Position numbers and translations under genes: made by a program. The notes beneath the pieces are model-generated. The model was not told the origin of the DNA. It did not search any database and saw only the letters and a list, made by a program, of their open reading frames with translations. From assembly GCA_964491375.1 (NCBI GenBank), contig CAZBGL010000299.1, forward strand, positions 1-6,763: a stretch of DNA of 6,763 nt. The letters are read 5' to 3'. Shown in pieces: positions 1-5,650 of the stretch. This DNA comes from CAZBGL01 sp964491375 (GTDB lineage: Bacteria > Desulfobacterota > Deferrisomatia > Deferrisomatales > Deferrisomataceae). How positions within the stretch are numbered: the first letter of the stretch is position 1; each line of letters starts with the position of its first letter.

Positions 1-1525
1 AAGCCTCGGCCGCCAGATTCCGGATGTCCGAGGACACCACCGCAAACCCCTTCCCAAACTCCCCCGCACGCGCCGCCTCCACCGCACCCGTCACCGCCAG
101 CATGCTCGTCTGAATCGCCACGTTCGCAATCGCATCCACGATCTTGTCGATCCGCCGGCTCACCCGCTCCAACTGCTGCACCTCGTCCAATGTCTGGCGC
201 GTAGTTCGGCTGGCCGCCAGGATGCCCTCGATCATGCCCTGTACGGCTTGGCGGTTCTCCTCCAACGCGCCGGCCATCCCCTCCACCCGCTCCAGCCCCT
301 CGCTCGCCTGCTCCTCTCCCACTCGGACGCTGCGCTCGATCTGACTGATTCCCGCGATGGCCTCTTCCACGGCCGCGGCCTGCTGTTCGGCACCCCGGTT
401 GATTTGGTCGATGGCCGTCAGGATCTCTCCGGCCGACCGGCTGATCTCCTCCATTGCGGCCGCCAGCTCCTCTGCGCATGCGGCCACCTCTTCGGCGCTC
501 TTCGCCACCTCCGTGCTGGTCCGAAGCGCCTCCGCCAGCTCCTCCAACTCCTGGGCCGCCTGCTCGCTCTCACTCAGCGCCTGGGCCTGCTGGTCCAGGC
601 TCTTCAGGCTCTCCTCGCACGCCGCCGACTGCTCCTCGGCCGCCGCGGCGATCTGCTCGGAGCCCTTCTGGGCCTCGGTCGCCGCCTGCGCCATCTCCCG
701 CGCCGCCCGGGCCATGGCTTCGGCGCCCTCGCACAGGGCGTCCATTCCCTGCTCGATCCTTCGCAGCTGCTCTTGCACCCGCCGACCCTTCTCCGCCTCC
801 TCGCGGGCCGAGGCCGCCGAGCGCTCGACCGTGTCGGCCACCCGCTGGACCCCGTCCTGGATCTCCTTGGCCAGTCCCTCGATGTCCTTGGCGCTCTTCC
901 CCGCAAACTCCGCCAGGGAGCGCACCGCGTCGGCCACCACCGCGAATCCCTTGCCGTGCTTGCCCGCCCGCGCCGCCTCGATGGCTGCGTTCAGGGCCAA
1001 GAGATTCGTCTGGTCCGCGATCCGGATGACGGCCTTCACGGCTTCGGTGATCTGAAGGGCCTGGCTTCGGAGCTGCCCCATTTGCTCCACCGAGCGGGTC
1101 TGCCGCTCTGCGGCCTGCACCACGTTTTCCACCAACTCGCCGATCTCCCGGACCGTGTGTCGCACCTGCTCCTGGAGCCCCAGGGTCTTCTCCCGGGACG
1201 CATCGGCAGCCCGGCTCTGTTGTCTGACCCTTCCCAGGATCTGCGTCATGGCAGACAGGCTCTGCTGGCACGCCGCGGAGGCCTCCTCCGCGCCCGCCGC
1301 AATTTCGCCCATGGACCGCCTCAGCTCCTCCAACGCCGCCGCCGACTCGCTCACCCCCCGCGACAGTTCCGCCGTCGCCGAGGCAATCCGCTCGGCTGCC
1401 GCCTGCTGGCGGGCCAGCGTCCGAGCCCGCCGACGTTTCTCCTCGGCCTCGCGCCGGGAAGCGTTTGGGGAATCGGCGCGGATCACGTGGACGTTTTGGG
1501 CCACTGACTGTCTCTTGAGGGGCAT
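1..1525 (-). CDS. Methyl-accepting chemotaxis-type protein with two tandem signalling hairpins, partial (3' end beyond window)
   Basis: This is the N-terminal 508 codons of a chemoreceptor-family protein, which would relay a signal to CheA/CheW-type partners; the reading frame stays open to the left edge. The ATG at 1525 is preceded by AGGAGGT at 1537-1531 with 6-nt spacing, which fixes the start. Two signalling-tip sequences are visible: residues 169-209 (QTNLLALNAAIEAARAG, then GKGFAVVADAVRSLA) and about 465-508 (QTSMLAVTGAVEAARAG, then GKGFAVVSSDIRNLA). The rest is Ala/Glu/Gln-rich heptad coiled coil with adaptation-like Glu/Gln pairs at about 80-81, 297-298 and 380-382. The first 40 residues are basic and polar, with no signal peptide, membrane helix, HAMP or ligand-binding domain, so the visible part is cytoplasmic. 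Any sensor must lie C-terminal or be another protein. Family is confident; ligand and output pathway (taxis, type IV pili or other) are unknown. It diverges from the histidine kinase gene. Confidence 0.93.
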   Translation of the reverse strand, partial: MPLKRQSVAQNVHVIRADSPNASRREAEEKRRRARTLARQQAAAERIASATAELSRGVSESAAALEELRRSMGEIAAGAEEASAACQQSLSAMTQILGRVRQQSRAADASREKTLGLQEQVRHTVREIGELVENVVQAAERQTRSVEQMGQLRSQALQITEAVKAVIRIADQTNLLALNAAIEAARAGKHGKGFAVVADAVRSLAEFAGKSAKDIEGLAKEIQDGVQRVADTVERSAASAREEAEKGRRVQEQLRRIEQGMDALCEGAEAMARAAREMAQAATEAQKGSEQIAAAAEEQSAACEESLKSLDQQAQALSESEQAAQELEELAEALRTSTEVAKSAEEVAACAEELAAAMEEISRSAGEILTAIDQINRGAEQQAAAVEEAIAGISQIERSVRVGEEQASEGLERVEGMAGALEENRQAVQGMIEGILAASRTTRQTLDEVQQLERVSRRIDKIVDAIANVAIQTSMLAVTGAVEAARAGEFGKGFAVVSSDIRNLAAEA

Positions 1526-1530
1526 GGGAC

Positions 1531-1537
1531 ACCTCCT
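1531..1537 (-). promoter_or_regulatory. Ribosome binding site of the chemoreceptor gene
   Basis: On the minus strand AGGAGGT lies 6 nt before the ATG at 1525. It is a near-perfect Shine-Dalgarno sequence at good spacing, and it decides the start over the frame-shifted longer reading that runs through the same DNA. Confidence 0.85.
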
Positions 1538-1625
1538 GGAACAACGGACCGGGTGACAGGCCGAACCGGTTTTCCTGGAATCTGTGGTCCGTGCCGCGGC
1601 CCAGAGCCGGGGCCGGGAACTCTCG

Positions 1626-1631
1626 GTTATA
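1626..1631 (-). promoter_or_regulatory. Possible -10 element for the chemoreceptor gene
   Basis: The minus strand reads TATAAC, five of six matches to TATAAT, about 100 nt upstream of the ATG at 1525 in an otherwise GC-rich stretch. No convincing -35 hexamer lies 16-18 nt further upstream, and I found no good flagellar sigma-28 or sigma-54 pattern here. It is a weak candidate only. Confidence 0.22.
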
Positions 1632-1684
1632 CTTCGTCCGGCAGCAGCGGGCGCTTGAAGAGGCCACGCCTTTTCGAACGATCT

Positions 1685-1708
1685 TTGTGTTCGTATTCCC
1701 GAACACAA
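1685..1708. repeat. Perfect 9-bp inverted repeat, candidate operator
   Basis: TTGTGTTCG at 1685-1693 and CGAACACAA at 1700-1708 are exact reverse complements separated by the 6-nt spacer TATTCC. A third partial half-site, TTCGAAC, lies just upstream at 1673-1679. The dyad sits in the AT-richer centre of a divergent promoter region, where an operator bound by a dimeric regulator would be expected. The spacing (half-site centres about 15 bp apart) is workable for a dimeric helix-turn-helix protein. No run of T follows on either strand, so an intrinsic terminator is unlikely. I cannot name the regulator. Confidence 0.6.
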
Positions 1709-1805
1709 TCCGCCCGCCCTTGCTCATTTGCCCTCCACTCGGAGGTGATCTGTGGGAAAGTAGCGTTGAGACCCATGCCTGGGCCGGTTCGTCTCCGCCC
1801 CCACC

Positions 1806-1834
1806 TTGACAACCTGGCGGGGGCTCCTTAGACA
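1806..1834 (+). promoter_or_regulatory. Possible sigma-70 promoter for the hybrid kinase gene
   Basis: A perfect TTGACA at 1806-1811 is followed after 17 nt by TAGACA at 1829-1834, which matches TATAAT at only three of six positions. It lies about 160 nt upstream of the kinase start. The -35 is good and the spacing ideal, but the -10 is poor, so activator dependence or chance are both possible. Confidence 0.33.
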
Positions 1835-1993
1835 ACAGTTTCTGACCACTACTTTCATCTTTGAACAGTCAGCCTTGATCCTCGTTTTGTCCTGCTGCAC
1901 CAGCGCTCCGGACCGCGGGACTTCGAGGGGGGACGACACGCACCCCGGGGTGCCAGGACGGCTCGCAGCAAAGCACCAGAGGAGATCGGTCCC

Positions 1994-4276
1994 GTGGGGT
2001 CCTTCCAATGCGACAGTTCCGTGTTGCTCGAAGCTCTGGATCACCTGGAGGAGGCCCTGGTCGTCCTGGACGCGAACCGGCGGCTGGTGTGCTGGAACCG
2101 CCGGTACCGCGAGATGTGGGGATTTGACCGGGCCTTCCTGGAGGCGCGGCCGCGCATCGAAGAGTGCATCCGCTGGGCGTGCCGGACCGGCATCTATCCA
2201 CGTGAGCGCGAGCAGGAGCTGGTGGAGAACCGCCTGCGCCAACTGGAGGCCCGGGTACCCAAGACGCGCCTCCACACACCCCGGACCGACGGCCTCATGG
2301 TCGAAGGATACGCCTCGCCCTTGCCCGGGGGCGGATGGGTGCTGTCGTTCCGGGATGTGACCGAGCTGGAGCGGGTGCTGGCGGAGCTCCAGGCCAGCGA
2401 GGCGCTACACCGCACCGTGCTGGAGTCCACCCCGGACCTGGTCCTCATCGCCTCCCGGGAGCGCCGGATCGAGTACGTCAACCCGGCCCTGGCCCGGAGT
2501 CTGGGCCGGAAGGTCCTGGGGGAGGCCTGTCACCGCACGCTGTTCGGACTGGATCGCGCTTGTCCGTGGTGCTGCCAGGGGGGCGGTTCGGTTGCAGACG
2601 CCACCGGACGCACGGCCACGTTGCAGGACGGCCGGGTATGCGATGTGCGCTCGGTCCGGCTGCCGTATCCAGAAGGGGACGGCTACACCCTGTGCGTGAT
2701 ACGGGACATCTCCGACCGGGTGGAGCGCGAGCGCGACCTCCAGCGCGCGGTGGAGGTGATCCGAAGGGTCATCCGGGCTGCGGGCGACGGCATCCTGGTG
2801 TGCGACCGGGAGCGGGTGTGCCACGTGTGGAACCCAGTGATGGAACGGTGGACCGGCCTGCGGGCCTCGCACGTGGTGGGCCGCTCTTTGCCCGATGCGC
2901 TCACCGGCCGGATACGGGACCTCGTGTTGCCCGAGGTGGAAAAAGCGCTCTCCGGGGTGGCGGTACAAACCGACCGCATCCAGTACCAGACCCCTGACGG
3001 TGAACGGGTGTGGATCGAGGGCTCGTACGCGCCGTGGAAGGACAGCCAGGGCAAGATCGACGGCGTGGTGGGCATCCTCAGAGACGTCACCCGCAGCGAG
3101 GCCCAGGAAAGGGAACGCCGGCGGTTCGAGGAGAGCGTGCGCCGGGCAGAGCGTCTGGAGAGCCTAGGACTGCTGGCCGGCGGCATCGCCCACGACTTCA
3201 ACAACATCCTCACGCCCGTGCTGGCCCACGCCGAGTTCGCCAAGCGCCGGCTCCCCGAGGGCGATCCGGTTCAGCACCATCTGGAGGAGATCCTCAGGGG
3301 TGCCGAACGGGCCGCGGAGCTGGCCCGCCAGATCCTGGCCTTCAGCCGGGAGACCACCGGACCGCTGCGGCCCATGGACGTGCGGCCCCTGGTCAAGGAG
3401 ACCCTCAAGTTCCTCCGGGCCACCATTCCGCCCCCCGTGGAGATCCGGGAGCGATTCGAGGTGGACGAGGCCTGGGCCCAGACCGATCCGGCCCGCTTCC
3501 ACCAGATCCTCATGAACTTGTGCGTGAACGCGGTACAGGCCATGCCCGGGGGCGGCACCGTGGAAGTGGGCCTGCGCACGGCTACGGCGGAGCAGGTGCC
3601 CACGGGTGAGCCGCCCTCCCGAGCACCCCGATACGTCCACCTGTGGGTATCCGACACCGGGCCGGGCATCGCGCCGGAGATCCTGCCCCACATCTTCGAG
3701 CCGTTCTTCACGACCAAGGGTCCGGAGGGAGGAACCGGGATGGGCCTGGCCACGGTCCGACGCCTCGTGGAGGAGCACGGAGGGGTGGTCACGGTGGACA
3801 GCGCACCCGGCCGGGGCGCCCGGTTCGACGTGTTCATCCCCGTGTTCGAGGGAAGGGAGGTGGTGGAGAGGGAGGCCGAGGAGGAGATCCGGCGGGGCAC
3901 CGAGAGCATCCTCCTCTTGGACGACGACAAAGCCGTGGTCGACCTGCTGCGGTATATCCTGGGGGACCTGGGATACCGGGTGGCGGCCACGAGCGACCCC
4001 CAGGAAGGGGTCCGCATGTTCCACCGGAATCCCGAGGGGTTCGACGTGGTGATCGTGGACCTCCTGATGCCCGAGGTGACCGGGGTGGAGGTCATCCGGG
4101 AAATGCGAGGCATCCGGCCAGACGTCCCGGTGATCGTGTGCACGGGTCACCCCCAGCCCGGCAACGTTCTGAGGGACATGGGCCCCGGCCCTTTCGAGCT
4201 GGTGCCCAAACCCTTGTCCGTGAGGAGCCTCTCTTCGGCTCTGAGGAGCCTTCTGGGCCCCCCGACATCGAGCTGA
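1994..4276 (+). CDS. Cytoplasmic hybrid sensor histidine kinase, PAS-PAS-PAS-HisKA-HATPase-REC
   Basis: A 760-residue sensor kinase that would autophosphorylate on His and pass phosphate to its own receiver domain. The GTG start follows AGAGGAG at 1978-1984 with 9-nt spacing. Domains in order: a PAS_7-like domain (about 8-120, ending GGGWVLSFRDVTE); a second PAS (about 135-240) with Cys179, Cys190, Cys193, Cys194, Cys216 and Cys234, including CPWCC; a third PAS (about 255-370); HisKA with the H-box LAGGIAHDFNN, His400; an ATPase with N-box Asn508/Asn512, DTGPGIAP from Asp554, FEPFFTT from Phe568 and GGTGMGLA from Gly579; and a receiver (about 638-755) with acidic residues Asp643-Asp645, phosphoacceptor Asp689, Thr717 and Lys739. 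All catalytic motifs are intact. There is no membrane helix, so the signal is intracellular. No HPt or DNA-binding output is present, so downstream partners must be elsewhere. The H-box style resembles NtrB-like kinases. Confidence 0.95.
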   Translation: MGSFQCDSSVLLEALDHLEEALVVLDANRRLVCWNRRYREMWGFDRAFLEARPRIEECIRWACRTGIYPREREQELVENRLRQLEARVPKTRLHTPRTDGLMVEGYASPLPGGGWVLSFRDVTELERVLAELQASEALHRTVLESTPDLVLIASRERRIEYVNPALARSLGRKVLGEACHRTLFGLDRACPWCCQGGGSVADATGRTATLQDGRVCDVRSVRLPYPEGDGYTLCVIRDISDRVERERDLQRAVEVIRRVIRAAGDGILVCDRERVCHVWNPVMERWTGLRASHVVGRSLPDALTGRIRDLVLPEVEKALSGVAVQTDRIQYQTPDGERVWIEGSYAPWKDSQGKIDGVVGILRDVTRSEAQERERRRFEESVRRAERLESLGLLAGGIAHDFNNILTPVLAHAEFAKRRLPEGDPVQHHLEEILRGAERAAELARQILAFSRETTGPLRPMDVRPLVKETLKFLRATIPPPVEIRERFEVDEAWAQTDPARFHQILMNLCVNAVQAMPGGGTVEVGLRTATAEQVPTGEPPSRAPRYVHLWVSDTGPGIAPEILPHIFEPFFTTKGPEGGTGMGLATVRRLVEEHGGVVTVDSAPGRGARFDVFIPVFEGREVVEREAEEEIRRGTESILLLDDDKAVVDLLRYILGDLGYRVAATSDPQEGVRMFHRNPEGFDVVIVDLLMPEVTGVEVIREMRGIRPDVPVIVCTGHPQPGNVLRDMGPGPFELVPKPLSVRSLSSALRSLLGPPTSS

Positions 4277-4334
4277 GTCCGTCTCCCCCACGCCCGAACT
4301 CCCCCGCTCTACGAACGGTCCGGGTCGTGTGGCC

Positions 4335-4364
4335 GGGGTCGCCGGACCGGACGGCGTCCGGCCC
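4335..4364 (+). terminator. GC-rich hairpin downstream of the kinase gene, possible terminator
   Basis: GCCGGAC at 4341-4347 pairs perfectly with GTCCGGC at 4356-4362. An alternative shorter stem, CCGGAC (4347-4352) with GTCCGG (4356-4361), overlaps it. It starts about 65 nt after the kinase stop and before the sigma-factor promoter region, where a terminator would be expected. There is no following T run, so if it terminates transcription it may need Rho or act only weakly. Confidence 0.33.
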
Positions 4365-4399
4365 CGTCTCCGGGACCTCTGCGCTCGCTCGGATCACGG

Positions 4400-4428
4400 T
4401 AAACTCATTCGAGGACACGTGCGTCTGA
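4400..4428 (+). promoter_or_regulatory. Candidate RpoE/ECF-type promoter of the sigma-factor operon
   Basis: TAAACTC at 4400-4406 resembles the RpoE-type -35 (GGAACTT, sharing the AACT core). After a 16-nt spacer comes GTCTGA at 4423-4428, which fits RpoE-type -10 elements (TCTGA). The spacing matches known ECF promoters. It lies about 85 nt before the sigma ATG and in the right orientation, so the encoded sigma factor could drive its own operon. The match was made by eye against remembered consensus sequences. Confidence 0.48.
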
Positions 4429-4493
4429 AAAGACAGTGCGCCCGAGCTGCACGCGGATCCGGTAGCGGGCCGGTCCAGGCCTCGGGCGGGCAC

Positions 4494-4500
4494 AGGAGGT
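4494..4500 (+). promoter_or_regulatory. Ribosome binding site of the ECF sigma gene
   Basis: AGGAGGT at 4494-4500 is a strong Shine-Dalgarno sequence. The upstream in-frame GTG at 4499 overlaps it and so cannot be the start it serves. The next in-frame start is the ATG at 4514, 13 nt downstream, a somewhat long spacing that could mean modest translation efficiency. Confidence 0.65.
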
Positions 4501-4513
4501 GGCCGGAAAGGGC

Positions 4514-5056
4514 ATGGACGACACCCGGTTCGAGCAGATGGTGCGGGAGGTCCACGAAAAGGCCCTCCGGCTCGCCCATGCCGTCCTCGGCGACTGGGAG
4601 GAGGCTCGGGACGCCGTACAGGAGGCGTTTGTCAAGGCGTACCGCCGAAAGAGGGGCTTTCGCGGGGATGCCGCACCGAGTACGTGGTTCTTTCCGATTC
4701 TCATGAACCACTGCCGGGACCGGCTTCGCCGACGCCGGGTGCGCGCGTTCCTGCTCCCTTGGAGGCGATCCGGGGGCGCATCCGACGCGCCGGAACCGCC
4801 GGAAGACCACCCGGACCCGGGGCCGGGACCGGCCGACGCGGTGGAACAGAGGGCGTTTCGCCGGGCCTTGGAACGGGCGATGCGGCGCCTTCCGCGCCGC
4901 CAGAGGGAGGTGTTTCAGATGAGGGCCCTGACCGGCCTGACCCTGGCCGAGACCGCGGCCACCCTGGGGATCAGTGTGGGCGCGGCCAAGGCCCACCTGT
5001 TCCGGGCCACGCGCGCCCTGCAGCGGGAACTGGCCGTTTGGAGGGACGAGACGTGA
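4514..5056 (+). CDS. ECF-family RNA polymerase sigma factor
   Basis: A 180-residue extracytoplasmic-function sigma factor, which would direct RNA polymerase to a stress regulon when released by its anti-sigma factor. Sigma region 2 spans about residues 5-76 (DWEEARDAVQEAFVKAYRR, then STWFFPILMNHCRDRLRRRR). A Pro/Asp/Glu-rich linker runs from about 84 to 112. Region 4 spans about 113-173 (LPRRQREVFQMRAL, then the helix-turn-helix TLAETAATLGISVGAAKAHL and FRATRALQREL). The length is normal for the two-domain ECF class and there is no region 1.1 or 3. ATG 4514 was chosen because the GTG at 4499 lies inside the Shine-Dalgarno. The stop overlaps the next gene by 4 nt (GTGA), the usual translational coupling of sigma and anti-sigma. 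An ECF-like promoter upstream suggests autoregulation. The exact ECF subgroup is not assignable by eye. Confidence 0.94.
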   Translation: MDDTRFEQMVREVHEKALRLAHAVLGDWEEARDAVQEAFVKAYRRKRGFRGDAAPSTWFFPILMNHCRDRLRRRRVRAFLLPWRRSGGASDAPEPPEDHPDPGPGPADAVEQRAFRRALERAMRRLPRRQREVFQMRALTGLTLAETAATLGISVGAAKAHLFRATRALQRELAVWRDET

Positions 5057-5505
5057 CGGAGCGGCGGATTCCCGAACCCTGTCCCGAGTACGCCGAGGCC
5101 TGCGCGTCCGCGGCCTGGGGCGAGCCCGAGCCCGCCTGGAAGGCACATGCCGAGGCCTGCCCCCGGTGCCGGGAGGCGTACGCCGCCGCGACCGAGGTGG
5201 CACGGGCGTCGGCACGGCTCCGGCAAGCCGTACCGGAGCGGATCCGGGCCGGCCTGGTGGACGACGTGCTGGCCAGGACCACCCGACAGGGGGCCCCGAG
5301 CCGTCGCCCCGCGCTGGCTTGGGCGGGCGGCGCCCTGGCCGCGGCGGCGGCATTTTGGGTACTGCGAAGGCCGTCACCCCCCGATCTGCCCCGGGGGATC
5401 GACCTGACCGAGGTGGACCTGGAACTCCTCGAGGACCTGGACCTGGCCGAGAACCTCCCCATCCTGGAGGTGCTCGACGCGCTGGAGGCACTGGACGATG
5501 CCTGA
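5053..5505 (+). CDS. Zinc-motif transmembrane anti-sigma factor with acidic periplasmic tail
   Basis: A 150-residue protein that would sequester the sigma factor encoded immediately upstream. The GTG start at 5053 overlaps the sigma stop, and GGAGGG at 5040-5045 gives a good ribosome binding site. His32-x3-Cys36-x2-Cys39 is the ZAS/zf-HC2 motif of zinc anti-sigma factors; Cys10 and Cys17 are additional cysteines. A single hydrophobic helix at about 86-104 (Ala-rich, flanked by Arg84-Arg85 and Arg105-Arg106) implies a cytoplasmic N-terminus and a periplasmic C-terminus. After about residue 115 the tail has 13 Asp/Glu and no Lys/Arg, with leucines spaced as in an amphipathic helix (LELLEDLDLAENL). 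The periplasmic part is only about 45 residues, too short for a classical sensor domain, so it more likely binds another protein. The same position is held by DUF3619-type proteins in betaproteobacterial operons; identity to that family is not claimed. Confidence 0.85.
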   Translation: MTERRIPEPCPEYAEACASAAWGEPEPAWKAHAEACPRCREAYAAATEVARASARLRQAVPERIRAGLVDDVLARTTRQGAPSRRPALAWAGGALAAAAAFWVLRRPSPPDLPRGIDLTEVDLELLEDLDLAENLPILEVLDALEALDDA

Positions 5506-5650
5506 GAGCCGAGAGGTACCGGCCCGGGAACCCACCCCGGCCGAGCTGGAGGAGATCCTGGCGAACCTGGACCTGTTCCTGGACATGGACGAACTGTCCG
5601 CCCTTCCCCTGGAAGAGACGGACGCGGAGGAAAGCGATGACGAACCATAG
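5498..5650 (+). CDS. Small acidic protein of the sigma-factor operon (50 residues)
   Basis: ATG at 5498 is preceded by GGAGG at 5484-5488 with 9-nt spacing. The frame overlaps the anti-sigma stop by 8 nt and the next gene's start by 14 nt, as expected of a translationally coupled operon member. The 50 residues contain 18 Asp/Glu and only two Arg, with no signal peptide or membrane helix. The core LEEILANLDLFLDMDEL resembles the acidic tail of the upstream anti-sigma factor (LELLEDLDLAENLPIL): the E-x-L-x-x-LDL pattern aligns without gaps. It could be a soluble cytoplasmic partner, or a decoy for whatever binds that tail. No function is known to me. Ribosome binding site, overlaps and resemblance make it likely real, though a chance frame cannot be excluded at this length. 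Confidence 0.68.
   Translation: MPESREVPAREPTPAELEEILANLDLFLDMDELSALPLEETDAEESDDEP

Larger units (their letters stand above)
1526..1993. other. Divergent intergenic region between chemoreceptor and hybrid kinase
   Basis: These 468 bases separate two genes transcribed away from each other and are locally less GC-rich than the flanking coding DNA, especially around 1670-1715 and 1825-1890. I see no protein with family-like sequence in any frame: the open frames crossing it read as low-complexity Arg/Pro/Gly or run into the neighbouring genes out of frame. It holds a perfect 9-bp inverted repeat (1685-1708), a TATAAC-like minus-strand element (1626-1631), a TTGACA element (1806-1811) and the kinase ribosome binding site. 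I see no tRNA, riboswitch or attachment-site structure. Confidence 0.7.

Noticed and set aside
248..1507. Long plus-strand open frame (419 codons) opposite the chemoreceptor
   Set aside because: It is Leu/Arg/Gly-rich with no family-like motif and is the antisense of the Ala/Glu coiled coil. GC-biased third positions keep the opposite strand open. The minus strand has an unmistakable chemoreceptor with a ribosome binding site.
570..1835. Minus-strand 421-codon open frame covering the chemoreceptor in another phase
   Set aside because: The translation is low-complexity Gly/Arg/Pro, while the neighbouring phase encodes conserved chemoreceptor tips.
1806..2360. Plus-strand frame starting at TTG 1806
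   Set aside because: It lacks a ribosome binding site and runs out of frame into the kinase's first PAS domain with Trp/Arg/Ser-rich noise.
4221..4251. 10-bp direct repeat TGAGGAGCCT near the kinase C-terminus
   Set aside because: It encodes two similar RSL turns of the receiver's last helix and is explained by codon reuse; no mobile-element features flank it.
3164..4291. Minus-strand 375-codon frame opposite the kinase and receiver domains
   Set aside because: It is His/Gly/Arg-rich without recognisable domains, and the plus strand has every kinase and receiver motif intact.
4499..4513. GTG start for the sigma factor five codons upstream
   Set aside because: The GTG overlaps the AGGAGGT ribosome binding site and so would have no usable one; ATG 4514 is preferred.
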